The notes below the pieces were generated by a model. That model searched no databases. It saw only the letters and a program-made list of their open reading frames with translations, and was not told the DNA's origin. From Janthinobacterium sp. TND4EL3 (GTDB lineage Bacteria; Pseudomonadota; Gammaproteobacteria; Burkholderiales; Burkholderiaceae_D): a DNA stretch of 64,000 nt. Position numbers and translations under genes: made by a program. Positions 42,022 to 51,532 of the stretch are shown here, piece by piece (position 1 is the stretch's first letter; every line of letters begins with the position of its first letter). The DNA is taken from positions 169,993-233,992 of the forward strand of contig NZ_FTMV01000010.1 in assembly GCF_900156175.1 (NCBI RefSeq), given 5' to 3'.

Positions 42022-43563
42022 TTAAGCAACCGTCACGGGAATCTTGCTGACGCTATTGAGTTGCTCGATCTTCGCCTGCCACTCTTTCGGGCCCGTGTTG
42101 TGCACCGACGTGCCCTTCGCATCGACGGCCACCGTTACCGGCATGTCGACCACGTCGAATTCGTAGATCGCTTCCATGCCCATGTCGGCAAAGCCCAGCA
42201 CCTTGGCGTGCTTGATGGCTTTCGACACCAGGTAGGCGGCGCCGCCCACGGCCATCAGGTAAGCCGACTGGTGCTTCTGGATCGATTCGATGGCGACAGG
42301 GCCGCGTTCGGCCTTGCCGATCATGGCGATCAGGCCCGTCTTTTCCAGCATCATGTCGGTGAACTTGTCCATGCGCGTGGCGGTCGTCGGACCGGCCGGG
42401 CCGACGGCTTCGTCGCGCACCGGGTCGACGGGGCCGACGTAGTAGATCACGCGGTTCTTGAAATCGACCGGCAACTCTTCGCCCTTGGCCAGCATGTCCT
42501 GGATGCGTTTATGCGCGGCGTCGCGGCCCGTCAGCATCTTGCCGTTCAACAGCAAGGTCTGGCCCGGCGTCCACGAAGCGACTTCTTCTTTCGTCAGGGT
42601 GTTCAGGTCGACGCGCTTGGATTTTTCCGTGTCCGGCGTCCAGTGCACTTCCGGCCACGACGACAGCGACGGCGGCGTCATGTAGGCAGGGCCGGAGCCG
42701 TCCAGTACGAAGTGGCCGTGGCGCGTGGCGGCGCAGTTCGGGATCATGGCGACCGGCTTCGACGCGGCGTGCGTCGGGTGCATCATGATCTTCACGTCGA
42801 GCACGGTCGTCAGGCCGCCCAGGCCTTGCGCGCCGATGCCCAGCGAGTTGATCTTGTCGCACAGCTCGATACGCAATTCTTCCAGTTTATTCTGCGGGCC
42901 GCGTTGTTTCAGCTCAAACATGTCGATGTCTTCCATCAACACTTCTTTTGCCATCAGCATGGCTTTTTCGGCCGTGCCGCCGATGCCGATGCCCAGCATG
43001 CCAGGCGGGCACCAGCCGGCGCCCATGGTCGGCACGGTTTTCATGACCCAGTCCACCAGCGAATCGGACGGGTTCATCATGATCATCTTGGATTTGTTTT
43101 CCGAACCGCCGCCCTTGGCAGCGACTTTCACGTCGACGGTATTGCCTTCGACCAGTTCCATGTGCACGACGGCTGGCGTGTTGTCCTTGGTGTTCTTGCG
43201 GTCGAAATGCGGGTCGGCCACAATGGAGGCGCGCAGCTTGTTGTCGTCGAAGTTGTACGCGCGGCGCACGCCTTCGTTGACGGCGTCGGTGACGGTGCCG
43301 CTGAAGCCTTCGAAGCGCACGCCCATGCCGATTTTCAGGAAGACGTTGACGATGCCCGTGTCCTGGCAGATCGGACGCTTGCCTTCCGCGCACATGCGCG
43401 AGTTGGTCAGGATTTGCGCAATCGCATCCTTTGCCGCCGGGCTTTGCTCGGACTCGTAGGCGCGCGCCAGGTGCTCGATGTAATCAGCAGGGTGGTAGTA
43501 GCTAATGTACTGCAACGCTGCGGCGACGGATTCGATCAGGTCTTCTTGCTTTATGACAGTCAT
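42022..43563 (-). CDS. Class I fumarate hydratase (iron-sulfur)
   Basis: This 513-residue cytoplasmic enzyme of the tricarboxylic acid cycle interconverts fumarate and malate, using an oxygen-sensitive [4Fe-4S] cluster. The alpha part includes KRPICQDTGIVNVFLKIG with a cluster cysteine, GAGWCPPGMLGIGIGG, and IPNCAATRHGHFVLDG. The beta part begins near PEVHWTPDTEKSKRVDLNTL and ends with GTSVHNTGPKEWQAK. Both parts in one chain is the FumA/FumB architecture. The start is ATG at 43563. The catalytic family also includes tartrate dehydratases, but the fused layout favours fumarase. Confidence 0.93.
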   Translation of the reverse strand: MTVIKQEDLIESVAAALQYISYYHPADYIEHLARAYESEQSPAAKDAIAQILTNSRMCAEGKRPICQDTGIVNVFLKIGMGVRFEGFSGTVTDAVNEGVRRAYNFDDNKLRASIVADPHFDRKNTKDNTPAVVHMELVEGNTVDVKVAAKGGGSENKSKMIMMNPSDSLVDWVMKTVPTMGAGWCPPGMLGIGIGGTAEKAMLMAKEVLMEDIDMFELKQRGPQNKLEELRIELCDKINSLGIGAQGLGGLTTVLDVKIMMHPTHAASKPVAMIPNCAATRHGHFVLDGSGPAYMTPPSLSSWPEVHWTPDTEKSKRVDLNTLTKEEVASWTPGQTLLLNGKMLTGRDAAHKRIQDMLAKGEELPVDFKNRVIYYVGPVDPVRDEAVGPAGPTTATRMDKFTDMMLEKTGLIAMIGKAERGPVAIESIQKHQSAYLMAVGGAAYLVSKAIKHAKVLGFADMGMEAIYEFDVVDMPVTVAVDAKGTSVHNTGPKEWQAKIEQLNSVSKIPVTVA

Positions 43564-43629
43564 GGTGTTCTCGCGGTAGATAAGAAGGGTAAGACTCTTT
43601 ACTAATACTAGTTACTGCATTGGAATGAC

Positions 43630-43664
43630 AAAAGCCCATGGCCGCCGCTGGCAGCCATGGGCTT
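43630..43664 (-). terminator. Intrinsic terminator-like hairpin between UPF0114 gene and fumarase
   Basis: A perfect eleven-base-pair stem (AAGCCCATGGC / GCCATGGGCTT) is followed by four Ts on the minus strand. It lies immediately after the stop codon of the UPF0114 gene and upstream of fumarase. Confidence 0.6.
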
Positions 43665-43668
43665 CTTG

Positions 43669-44286
43669 TTAATGGGGTGCTCTTGCCTGGTTCTGCGTCA
43701 CGGTCATGATGCGGTCCGTGTAGGCAATCGCCATCGCCGACAGGATGAAGACCATGTGTATCACCGTTTGCGCGATGATCACTTCGATCTTGTACGAGTT
43801 CGCGTTGATGAAGGTCTTCAGCAGGTGGATGGACGAAATGCCGATGATGGCCATCGCCAGTTTCGTCTTCAGCACGGACGCATTCACATGCGACAGCCAT
43901 TCCGGCTGGTCTGGGTGGTCATCGAGGTGCATGCGCGACACGAAGGTTTCATAGCCGCCGATAATGACCATGATCAAGAGGTTCGAGATCATGACCACGT
44001 CAATCAGGCCTAATACCACCAGCATGATGGTCGCTTCGTTCAGCTTGGTCGGCAGGGCGCCGCCCGGTACGGCCACGGCCGTCAGGACGTGCTGCAGGGC
44101 TGCGTCATTGCCGAACACGGCGCCGATCAGGTCGGATAATTCCACCCAGAAATGAAATACGTAGACGCATTGTGCGAGGATCAGGCCCAGGTACAGTGGC
44201 AACTGCAGCCAGCGCGACATGAAGATGAAGGCGGACAGCGGGTGCAGCCTGGTATGTTTGGCAGACGGTGATTGGTGGTCGATCAT
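43669..44286 (-). CDS. UPF0114/YqhA-family inner-membrane protein
   Basis: A 205-residue membrane protein. The ATG at 44286 has AGGA eight bases upstream. After a short cytoplasmic start (MIDHQSPSAKHTRL), four membrane segments are visible: around WLQLPLYLGLILAQCVYVFHF, EATIMLVVLGLIDVVMISNLLIMV split across residues 75-105, LAMAIIGISSIHLLKTF, and AQTVIHMVFILSAMAIAY. GGYETFVSR after the second segment is characteristic of the family (TIGR00645). Its function is unknown; it is widespread in proteobacteria. Confidence 0.88.
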   Translation of the reverse strand: MIDHQSPSAKHTRLHPLSAFIFMSRWLQLPLYLGLILAQCVYVFHFWVELSDLIGAVFGNDAALQHVLTAVAVPGGALPTKLNEATIMLVVLGLIDVVMISNLLIMVIIGGYETFVSRMHLDDHPDQPEWLSHVNASVLKTKLAMAIIGISSIHLLKTFINANSYKIEVIIAQTVIHMVFILSAMAIAYTDRIMTVTQNQARAPH

Positions 44287-44593
44287 GTGGGGGTTCCTGG
44301 GGGAGTAAATACCAATTTCTGGCATGCCCGACATTTTACACTTGCTACTGATCACTGCGCATGGCCTGGTTCTGGAATATTGGGTTTGATGAAACACAAA
44401 GTGGTATTGAACCTTCGGCGTACCGGGCATTTCCCCATTGAAAATACTGCACAGTACGCCCTTGACGCCCATCGCCGAAGGCGATTATGGTTAGCATGGA
44501 TAAGGGTAAACGCTGCATAAACGCGACATGTAAGGCGTCCGTAAGACACAGGGCCTATCGTGTTAGCAAACAATTACTACACTGGAGACTAGC
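44287..44593. other. Intergenic region between divergent UPF0114 and acs genes
   Basis: About 305 bases that must contain both divergent promoters; none stands out. A nine-base inverted repeat (CCTTCGGCG at 44412-44420, CGCCGAAGG at 44473-44481) could be a regulator site, with low certainty. Confidence 0.35.
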
Positions 44594-46600
44594 ATGACCG
44601 CTACAGACAACCAAGGGCAGGGCACGCAGCAGCAGGGACCGGAAGAGTCGCGCGTATTCGAGCCGTCGGCGGCATTTGCCGCCCAAGCCACCATTTCCGG
44701 CATGGCGGCGTATCACGCCATGGTGAAAGAGGCGGAAACCGACTACGAAGGCTTCTGGGCCAGGCTGGCGCGCGAGAACCTGAGCTGGAAAAAGCCGTTC
44801 ACCCGCACCCTGAACGAAGACAACGCGCCATTCTACAAATGGTTCGAAGACGGCCAGCTGAACGTGTCGTATAACTGCCTGGACCGCAACATCGAAAATG
44901 GCCTGGGCGACAAGACGGCCATCATCTTCGAAGCGGACGACGGCACCGTCACCAAGGCAACCTATAAAGAGCTGCACGAAAAAGTCTGCAAGTTCGCCAA
45001 CGGCCTGAAATCCAAGGGTATCGCCAAGGGCGACCGCGTCATCATCTATATGTCGATGTCCGTCGAAGGCGTTGCCGCCATGCAAGCCTGCGCGCGCATC
45101 GGCGCCACCCATTCCGTCGTGTTCGGCGGCTTCTCGGCGAAATCCCTGCAGGAACGCATCATCGACGCGGGCGCCGTCGCCGTCATCACGGGCGACGAGC
45201 AATTGCGCGGCGGCAAGAAGCTGCCATTGAAATCCATCGTCGACGAAGCGCTGGCGCTGGGCGGCTGCGATTCCGTGAAAAACGTCATCGTGTACAAACG
45301 CACCGGCAGCGACCTGCCGATGGTGGCCGGCCGCGACATCTGGCTGCACGACCTGGTCGAAGGCCAGAGCGCGCAATGCGAGCCGGAATGGGTCGATGCC
45401 GAACATCCACTGTTCATCCTGTACACATCTGGTTCGACGGGCACGCCGAAGGGCGTGCAGCATTCGAGCGGCGGCTACCTGCTGTGGGCCGCGCTGACGA
45501 TGAAGTGGAGTTTCGACATCAAGCCGGACGACGTCTTCTGGTGCACGGCCGACATCGGCTGGGTGACGGGCCACAGCTATATCGCCTACGGCCCGATGGC
45601 CGTGGGCGCCACGCAAGTGGTGTTCGAAGGCATCCCGACCTACCCGAACGCGGGCCGTTTCTGGGAAACCATCAAGAAACACAACGTCAGCATCTTCTAC
45701 ACGGCGCCCACGGCCATCCGTTCGCTGATCAAGGCGGCCGACGTGGACCCGAAAGTGCATCCAAGCAACTACGACTTGACGAGCTTGCGCCTGCTGGGCA
45801 CGGTTGGCGAGCCGATCAATCCGGAAGCGTGGATGTGGTACTACAAGCATATCGGCGCCGAGAAATGCCCGATTGTCGATACCTTCTGGCAAACGGAAAC
45901 GGGCGGCCACATGATCACGCCATTGCCGGGCGCCACGCCGATGGTCCCCGGTTCCTGCACCCTGCCATTGCCGGGCATCATGGCCGCCATCGTCGACGAA
46001 GCGGGCCAGGACGTGCCGAACGGCCAGGGCGGTATTCTGGTAGTAAAACGTCCATGGCCATCGATGATCCGCACGATCTGGAACAACCCCGAGCGCTTCA
46101 AGTCCAGCTACTTCCCGGAAGAGCTGGGCGGCAAGATGTACCTGGCAGGCGACGGCGCCATCCGCAACAAGGACACGGGCTACTTCACCATCACGGGCCG
46201 CATCGATGACGTGCTGAACGTGTCGGGCCACCGCATGGGCACGATGGAAATCGAATCGGCGCTGGTGGCCAACCCGCTGGTGGCCGAAGCGGCGGTAGTC
46301 GGCCGTCCGGACGACACGACAGGCGAATCGATCTGCGCCTTCGTGGTGCTCAAGCAGGCGCGTCCGACCGGCGAGGAAGCCAAGAAGCTGGCCCTGGAGC
46401 TGCGCAACTGGGTCGGCAAGGAAATCGGCCCGATCGCGAAACCGAAGGAAATCCGTTTCGGCGACAACCTGCCGAAAACCCGCTCCGGCAAAATCATGCG
46501 CCGCCTGCTGCGCGTACTGGCCAAGGGCGAGACGATCACGCAAGACGTGTCGACGCTGGAAAACCCGGCGATTCTGGAGCAGTTGAAGGAAGCGTCGTAA
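44594..46600 (+). CDS. acs: Acetyl-CoA synthetase
   Basis: This 668-residue enzyme activates acetate with ATP and CoA to acetyl-CoA. GGAG precedes the ATG. Motifs are ordered as in Acs: [15 protein letters not shown], the ATP-binding loop [14 protein letters not shown] near residue 280, the [19 protein letters not shown] substrate region, [11 protein letters not shown], the hinge [16 protein letters not shown], and the C-terminal [15 protein letters not shown]. The lysine of that last motif is the adenylation residue controlled by acetylation in other bacteria. Its N-terminal 25 residues are low-complexity. Propionate may be a secondary substrate. Confidence 0.95.
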   Translation: MTATDNQGQGTQQQGPEESRVFEPSAAFAAQATISGMAAYHAMVKEAETDYEGFWARLARENLSWKKPFTRTLNEDNAPFYKWFEDGQLNVSYNCLDRNIENGLGDKTAIIFEADDGTVTKATYKELHEKVCKFANGLKSKGIAKGDRVIIYMSMSVEGVAAMQACARIGATHSVVFGGFSAKSLQERIIDAGAVAVITGDEQLRGGKKLPLKSIVDEALALGGCDSVKNVIVYKRTGSDLPMVAGRDIWLHDLVEGQSAQCEPEWVDAEHPLFILYTSGSTGTPKGVQHSSGGYLLWAALTMKWSFDIKPDDVFWCTADIGWVTGHSYIAYGPMAVGATQVVFEGIPTYPNAGRFWETIKKHNVSIFYTAPTAIRSLIKAADVDPKVHPSNYDLTSLRLLGTVGEPINPEAWMWYYKHIGAEKCPIVDTFWQTETGGHMITPLPGATPMVPGSCTLPLPGIMAAIVDEAGQDVPNGQGGILVVKRPWPSMIRTIWNNPERFKSSYFPEELGGKMYLAGDGAIRNKDTGYFTITGRIDDVLNVSGHRMGTMEIESALVANPLVAEAAVVGRPDDTTGESICAFVVLKQARPTGEEAKKLALELRNWVGKEIGPIAKPKEIRFGDNLPKTRSGKIMRRLLRVLAKGETITQDVSTLENPAILEQLKEAS

Positions 46601-46618
46601 TATCCCCAAGCAACATCC

Positions 46619-46645
46619 GGGGTCAGACCCGCCGGGTCTGACCCC
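46619..46645. repeat. Perfect REP-like palindrome
   Basis: Twelve bases GGGGTCAGACCC and their exact inverse are separated by three bases, 18 bases after acs. There is no T-tract, so it is more like a dispersed palindromic repeat than an intrinsic terminator. Confidence 0.6.
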
Positions 46646-46720
46646 AGCCTTTACTGGGGACTTGAGAACATCTGAAACCAATTCTGGTCAGTCAATGGTT
46701 TTACCCCACGGTAAATAACT

Positions 46721-46749
46721 TTGGCAGTCCGTAGAATCTTTGCTATAAT
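46721..46749 (+). promoter_or_regulatory. tRNA-Ser promoter
   Basis: TTGGCA and a perfect TATAAT are spaced by 17 bases, 62 bases upstream of the mature tRNA. Confidence 0.8.
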
Positions 46750-46811
46750 CTGCGGCTTCGCGACAAGCGAGAAATAGTACGCAGTGCGAGCAAGTCGACG
46801 CATTGCCTGCA

Positions 46812-46902
46812 GGAGAGGTGGATGAGTGGTTGAAGTCGCACGCCTGGAAAGCGTGTATAGGTTCATAGCCTATCGGGGGTTCGAATCCCCCTCTCTCCGC
46901 CA
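46812..46902 (+). tRNA. trnS: tRNA-Ser (anticodon GGA)
   Basis: The 91-base sequence begins GGAGAGGTGGATGAGTGG and ends with CTCTCTCCGCCA. It has the anticodon loop CTGGAAA (GGA), a long variable arm typical of class II tRNAs, a GGTTCGAATCC T-loop and an encoded CCA. Its 3' end is the attachment site of at least one integrated element. Confidence 0.96.
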
Positions 46903-46904
46903 AG
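46885..46904. repeat. attL: attL in the tRNA-Ser 3' end
   Basis: Twenty bases (ATCCCCCTCTCTCCGCCAAG) covering the T-arm end, acceptor stem and CCA recur exactly at 52119-52138. They flank a 5.2-kb AT-rich element. Confidence 0.9.
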
Positions 46905-46911
46905 AACTACT

Positions 46912-46940
46912 AAGCCCTTGATTATTCAAGGGCTTTTTTA
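46912..46940 (+). terminator. tRNA-Ser terminator supplied by the element
   Basis: A ten-base-pair stem (AAGCCCTTGA / TCAAGGGCTT) with a four-base loop, followed by a T-run, lies ten bases after the tRNA and just inside the element. Confidence 0.85.
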
Positions 46941-46997
46941 CTTGTGCAACGACAAAGGTGTCCCAAGACGGTGTCCCATAACTCTGGGAAATCTATC

Positions 46998-48635
46998 TTG
47001 AAACTGCCTTCACACCTCGCAAAATCCCGTCATGGGGTCTTCTACTTCCGCCTGACTTTCAGAGTCGGCGCCGCCACCAAGGAAAAACGGATCTCACTCC
47101 GTACGAAGAATTCCCAAGAAGCTCGCTTCAAAGCTATGTGCCTATCTGGGATAATGGCTGCTCAGACTCACAAGAAAGAGCAGGCAATGGCGACCAACTA
47201 CCTCAACACAGCTACAAGTATTGCTCAAGGTCTTGACAGTGATTTTTTGTTGAACCTGCTGCACCGTGTCAATCGTGAGCAGTTGGCAGAACTATCTGGA
47301 TTGCCACAGCAAGAAATTGAGGCATTTTTCACAATGCCATCACCTGACACCCGCAACCTTGATATTGATGTCGGTGGTATTAGTCTTCGTAATATTAATA
47401 ACGATGATGATGCAAGCCGTGCTATTCATATCCTCAAGGCACTGAACCTGTCGCCAGAGGCTTTGGCTCAACTGATAGCAAGCCCAGTACCCCAAACCGT
47501 TCCAGTCGTAGCAGCGCAGCAACCGAGTTCCAATGAGGACGGAGGAACCACCATTCAAGAAATGGTACCTAGATTTGCCACACGAAAAAAAGCCAAGCTT
47601 AGTGAAAAAACTCTCTATGAATATGGCAACTATCATCGCAAGTTTGTAGAATGGCTTGAGCTTAGGAAAAAGAAAAAACATATTCCTGTTCATAGTATTA
47701 CTCGTGCGGACCTCGCGGATTTCATTGATGATTTGTTAGCATCAGGTATTGCACCTAAGACCGTAACACAAAAGTATTTGGCTGCCATCAGTGGGCTTTT
47801 TGAGCTTGCCCAGTCCATTGGTGTTTTGCCAGAAGGACAGATATTAGTTAGCCGTGGTCACAAGGTATTTACTAAGCAAGATGCTAAAAAATCAGCTTCT
47901 ACCAGTAGCTACAAACCATTTACAGATGTAGAATTAAAGTCAATTTTTCAAACTGATTTGCTCATCAAAGCAAAACAGCCAGCCGATTTTTGGCTCCCAA
48001 TGCTGGGGCTTTTTACTGGTGGTCGGGTTTCCGAACTATCTCAAATTGATATTACTGATATACAGAAACACGGTGAAGTGTGGGCTCTTTCAATTAATAA
48101 TGAAGGTGACAAGTCAGTTAAAACGATGGCATCTACTCGCCTTATTCCTCTTCACCCTACACTCATTGATTGTGGATTTTTAGAATATGTCAATGATGCA
48201 AGCCAACACGGTAAAAAACTATTTCCATATTTAGCACCCGACAAATTCGGCTCTTATGGTGGAAGAACAAGCGAACGATGGGGTTCCTATCTGGATACTT
48301 TAGGTATTAAAGATCCACAAAAAACTTTTCACTCATTTCGTAGCACATCAAACAATAGATTGAAGCATAATGGTGTACCAGAAGAAAATCGTTGCCAGTT
48401 TATCGGTCACGAGCATGACACGATTAATTCGGCAACTTACTCAGAACCTCACAAGCTTCCATTCCTCTTAGAGAATGTTGCCAATAAGTTGGATTATCCA
48501 TATATTGACTTCTCACGGTTAAAATACATTGCCGGTTTTTTTGATAAAATTCTAGTGAAGGAATGTAGTGCCACTGCTAAACGGTTTATTCACAAACAAG
48601 CAAGGGATAATCGTGCTAAACGGCAAGCCAAGTAA
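46998..48635 (+). CDS. int: Tyrosine-type site-specific integrase
   Basis: This integrase should insert and excise the element at the tRNA-Ser end. I place the start at TTG 46998 (MKLPSHLAKSRHGVFYFRLTF), with GGGAA upstream, which matches the usual N-terminus; a GTG at 46944 is possible but lacks a ribosome-binding site. From 46998 it has 545 residues. The core-binding domain (TLYEYGNYHRKFVEWLEL) is followed by the catalytic domain, with Arg in GLFTGGRVSELSQID (about residue 343), HSFRSTSNNRL for the His-x-x-Arg box, and the tyrosine in SATYSEPHK. It is AT-rich, unlike the host. It is longer than most integrases because of a roughly 170-residue N-terminal region. Confidence 0.9.
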   Translation: MKLPSHLAKSRHGVFYFRLTFRVGAATKEKRISLRTKNSQEARFKAMCLSGIMAAQTHKKEQAMATNYLNTATSIAQGLDSDFLLNLLHRVNREQLAELSGLPQQEIEAFFTMPSPDTRNLDIDVGGISLRNINNDDDASRAIHILKALNLSPEALAQLIASPVPQTVPVVAAQQPSSNEDGGTTIQEMVPRFATRKKAKLSEKTLYEYGNYHRKFVEWLELRKKKKHIPVHSITRADLADFIDDLLASGIAPKTVTQKYLAAISGLFELAQSIGVLPEGQILVSRGHKVFTKQDAKKSASTSSYKPFTDVELKSIFQTDLLIKAKQPADFWLPMLGLFTGGRVSELSQIDITDIQKHGEVWALSINNEGDKSVKTMASTRLIPLHPTLIDCGFLEYVNDASQHGKKLFPYLAPDKFGSYGGRTSERWGSYLDTLGIKDPQKTFHSFRSTSNNRLKHNGVPEENRCQFIGHEHDTINSATYSEPHKLPFLLENVANKLDYPYIDFSRLKYIAGFFDKILVKECSATAKRFIHKQARDNRAKRQAK

Positions 48636-48706
48636 AACTTAATAAAATCGATAAGCTGAATGTGGCAAATAAAAAAATTATTAATTGCAGCCAAACGGAG
48701 GGATTT

Positions 48707-49024
48707 ATGGAGAAATTTTTCGTTGAAAGAAAAAAAATATCTAGCTACAAAATGTTTTTGAAAGAAAATTACCGCCCTCCTAGTCGAGGAGGAAATACAA
48801 ATGCATTACATTCGCATGTTATAGAAGTAGATGGAGAAGAATATAGTTTTCTCGCATTGGGTTCTCAACAGTGGATATATAAGAATGATATAGTTTCTTT
48901 TGAGTATAAAGTGGAAAATAATTATAAAAATATAGTCAATGCATCAATCGTAACTACTGATAGAAAAGGGCAGGAAATCTCACGCGGCAATAGAGGATTT
49001 AAACAGCAACTCCGCTCCAAATGA
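48707..49024 (+). CDS. Hypothetical protein of the element
   Basis: A 105-residue basic protein. The ATG at 48707 has a perfect GGAGG five bases upstream; an upstream GTG is less likely. It shows no signal peptide or membrane segment. The chain is rich in Lys, Tyr and Asn (KISSYKMFLKENYRPPSRGG, HVIEVDGEEYSFLALGSQQW, NDIVSFEYKV). The middle part may be a small beta barrel like SH3/OB-like modules, which is only an impression. It lies directly between the integrase and the lipoprotein gene. Confidence 0.65.
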   Translation: MEKFFVERKKISSYKMFLKENYRPPSRGGNTNALHSHVIEVDGEEYSFLALGSQQWIYKNDIVSFEYKVENNYKNIVNASIVTTDRKGQEISRGNRGFKQQLRSK

Positions 49025-49052
49025 ACCGATAATATTAAACGGAAAATTGCAG

Positions 49053-49700
49053 ATGAAAATAATTTTAGTTTTTGTTTTGTTTGTTTTGGGTGGCTGTGCT
49101 GCTCCAAAATATCAGCACTCAGAAAAAACAATTGAAAAAATGGCTGGCGATAAATTTGATAATTACCAACAAGAGAACGATGGTATTATTTTTGGAATAA
49201 ATCTAAAAGAAAGTGGGCCACAAGGACTAAAATACAATAAAATTGATTCTGATACTGGAGCCAAAGTATATACCGTTTGGGAATATCCCGCCGAGGGGAA
49301 AATTTTAACTTCTATACAGTTAGATGAATTGGGTAATATTATACAGTTAGACAGATTCTGGTTCTCCTTTCCGAATATTGATACGGATGCAATTTTAGAA
49401 TCTCAAAAAAATTTCTTTGATAAAAATTATGCGATGAAATTAAGAAGTTTGACCGATAGTGGTGAACATAATTTTGTTAGTAAGAAAGAGTTTTTGGACG
49501 AGCTTCAAGCTACTTCTATTAGGTGCAATAATACTTGTTTAAGAATTCCGCAAAGCAGTAAAGGTATAAGTGAAATCATCTCATCTGCTGGTTATTTTTC
49601 TGCGGTATTGGACGGTTCTTCAAGCCGTTATGTTCGAGTAAGCTTAACGACTCGTCACATGAAAGAGTATAAAAAAAGAAAGATGGAAAAATATCAGTAA
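49053..49700 (+). CDS. Putative lipoprotein of the element
   Basis: A 215-residue exported lipoprotein. The signal sequence MKIILVFVLFVLGGCAAP ends with the lipobox LGGC, the modified cysteine at residue 15. The mature part has no recognised family: an acidic N-terminal region, GAKVYTVWEYPAEGKILTSI, a WFSFPNIDTD stretch and a lysine-rich tail. It could be an entry-exclusion or cell-surface protein, as mobile elements sometimes carry lipoproteins, but nothing in the sequence proves this. A strong terminator follows. Confidence 0.7.
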   Translation: MKIILVFVLFVLGGCAAPKYQHSEKTIEKMAGDKFDNYQQENDGIIFGINLKESGPQGLKYNKIDSDTGAKVYTVWEYPAEGKILTSIQLDELGNIIQLDRFWFSFPNIDTDAILESQKNFFDKNYAMKLRSLTDSGEHNFVSKKEFLDELQATSIRCNNTCLRIPQSSKGISEIISSAGYFSAVLDGSSSRYVRVSLTTRHMKEYKKRKMEKYQ

Positions 49701-49715
49701 AATTTCTATACTATA

Positions 49716-49744
49716 AAAAAGGCTAGTCATCGACTAGCCTTTTT
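49716..49744 (+). terminator. Intrinsic terminator after the element's lipoprotein gene
   Basis: A 13-base-pair stem (AAAAAGGCTAGTC / GACTAGCCTTTTT) with a three-base loop carries its own A/T tracts and follows the stop by 15 bases. It could work in both directions. Confidence 0.9.
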
Positions 49745-50422
49745 ATTCTGTTAGATTCAGCACCACCTGGTTTCTAACCGTACGCCTATTGACAATTAAA
49801 AAAATTGAAATATATGTATACCACCAAACAACAGAAATATAATAATTTATTAAATGTAAATTGTCAATAATCGAAAAAATATATTCATTGTCTTGTTTGG
49901 TAAATAAGGCAATTTTTTTATGCGTCGGTTAATTCCCTCGATTCGAAACATTGCTAATGTGAATGGTTTGTATGAAGGCAGGTTAAAAATATTCAGATAA
50001 TATCTGATAACTGTAAATCCCCCCAAACAGGTAGCGACACTATTAATATAGTGAAGTAGGCTAGAATGAGATTTAAACAAAGCCACATTGAGAGTCTAAA
50101 GGTCCAACCAAGTTTAAGCCGTGTTATTATGGTGAATGGACTAAACAGAAGTTATTAACAATCTTCTGTCCCGATATGTAGTGAAACATTAAGGGAAATG
50201 ATACCCGCTTAAAAATTTTTAATTTTTTGGTAAGGGAGTCTTTTCCCTTCTTAGTAGTGACTGAGCAAAGCGAAGGAGCACATAAGAAGGGAAAAGACTG
50301 GTATTTATTGTACTGTACAGAATATATATTAATAGTACATGAGAAAGTATATTAATAGTACACAAGCAAAGAATAACTGGTAAGAGATTTACGATAGTAA
50401 ATAAAAAAGGAAACGGCGAAAA
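49745..50422. other. AT-rich non-coding stretch of the element
   Basis: About 680 bases with no gene I can support; short frames on the minus strand (for example 49850-50086) have no ribosome-binding site or recognisable sequence. It contains a perfect inverted repeat at 50237-50299. Repeated TATTAATAGTACA motifs near 50325-50360 may be binding sites. Confidence 0.5.
50237..50299. repeat. Perfect 17-bp inverted repeat, candidate oriT or terminator
   Basis: AGTCTTTTCCCTTCTTA (50237-50253) is inverted exactly at 50283-50299 around a 29-base loop containing GTGACTGAGCAAAGCGAAGG. It lies beyond the 3' end of the relaxase gene. The loop resembles short motifs seen near mob genes of small plasmids, from memory; the function is unproven. 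Confidence 0.5.
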
Positions 50423-51532
50423 TTATTTTATTTTTGGTAAATTGTCAGGAGCTTTGCCAAAATTTTTCTCATACCAATTAATTACTTTAAACATATCTTT
50501 ATTTTTTTCTTCAACTTTATCTAAATCTTTTTCCAATTCCAAAGTTTTTGACTTTTCTACAGTAATTTGATTGCCAACGATGGAAACTCTTTTATCTGCC
50601 CACTCTTTTGCTTGCTTCGCATAGGCATCAGCTTTTTTCTTTTTCTTCTCTGCTTCCTGTTTGGTTTTTTCCATCTGTTCCATTGCTTGGGTAGTTGGCT
50701 TATGAAAACCACCCAAGGCACCAGCTAACCAATTCCCAACCTTAGCACCCAGTTCCTTGCTTTCCTCTTCTGCCTGCTTTAAACCCACTTTATAGCCATT
50801 TTTTCTGGCTGCCTTGTGCTGCGCCTTGGCATCGGCAAAAAAACGAGCCTGAGCCTGTTCTGCTTGCCATTGTCCACGACTCAAACGACGACGAGCAGGC
50901 CCCAATCTAGTCAAGCCGTTTTTCATTGCTACTTGTTTGGAAAAATCGTCCTGCATTTCTCTCATTGCACCTATGTAAGCAAGATTTTGAGAACCTGCTT
51001 TCTGTCCATCTTTTTTTGCATTATTTTTAGCTTTTATCCCTTCGTGTATGTCATCAAATCTTTCTCCAACCCGAGGCACGACAGAAAAATGTAGATGAGG
51101 ATGAGCCTCATCATCGTGAACTATTACACTTTTTAATCTATCTCCAAATTTTTCTTTTAACCAAATAAGACTATCTTCGGCAAATTTTGGAAAGTCATCT
51201 TCCATATCTCTGGGTAAAGAAATAACACCTACCAAACAAACATTACCGTCTTTTCTTAACTTATGCCCCCTGGCATCCGTAGCAGTTTCTGCCCATTTTT
51301 CGGCAAGTGTTAAAACTTCAAGCGGAGAGACACCATATAATATTCCGGGTTTTCTTGGCTCTTTTACATGTGGGCAAGCTTCTTCAAGTCGCTCTTGTTC
51401 TTCAAGAATTTCAAGGAGGCTTCTAACTGTTTTTGTAGTAGTTATTTTGTCGCCATTTTTCTTGGTAACTGTTTTTGTTTGGGTTGAGCCTTCCCGCCCG
51501 TAACCTTCATAATGTATAAATTGATATGGCAT
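50423..51532 (-). CDS. mob: MobV-family relaxase (plasmid mobilization/Pre-like protein)
   Basis: A 369-residue relaxase that should nick the element's oriT and pilot the strand into a recipient. The N-terminal catalytic half has the histidine-rich motif HDDEAHPHLHFSVVPR starting at residue 139. This fits the HxDE-x(2)-PHxH motif of the MobV/Pre family. The C-terminal half (about 230-350) is a Lys/Glu/Ala-rich coiled coil (MEQMEKTKQEAEKKKKKADA). An N-terminal EGYGREGSTQTK segment contains the likely active-site region. It is AT-rich and on the opposite strand to the integrase. No secretion-system genes accompany it, consistent with mobilization by a helper. Confidence 0.85.
   Translation of the reverse strand: MPYQFIHYEGYGREGSTQTKTVTKKNGDKITTTKTVRSLLEILEEQERLEEACPHVKEPRKPGILYGVSPLEVLTLAEKWAETATDARGHKLRKDGNVCLVGVISLPRDMEDDFPKFAEDSLIWLKEKFGDRLKSVIVHDDEAHPHLHFSVVPRVGERFDDIHEGIKAKNNAKKDGQKAGSQNLAYIGAMREMQDDFSKQVAMKNGLTRLGPARRRLSRGQWQAEQAQARFFADAKAQHKAARKNGYKVGLKQAEEESKELGAKVGNWLAGALGGFHKPTTQAMEQMEKTKQEAEKKKKKADAYAKQAKEWADKRVSIVGNQITVEKSKTLELEKDLDKVEEKNKDMFKVINWYEKNFGKAPDNLPKIK

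Noticed and set aside
44555..46681. 708-codon minus-strand frame opposite acs
   Set aside because: Antisense shadow; acs motifs on the plus strand are unambiguous.
49850..50086. Short minus-strand frame in the AT-rich element
   Set aside because: AT-rich low-complexity translation without a ribosome-binding site; not distinguishable from chance.
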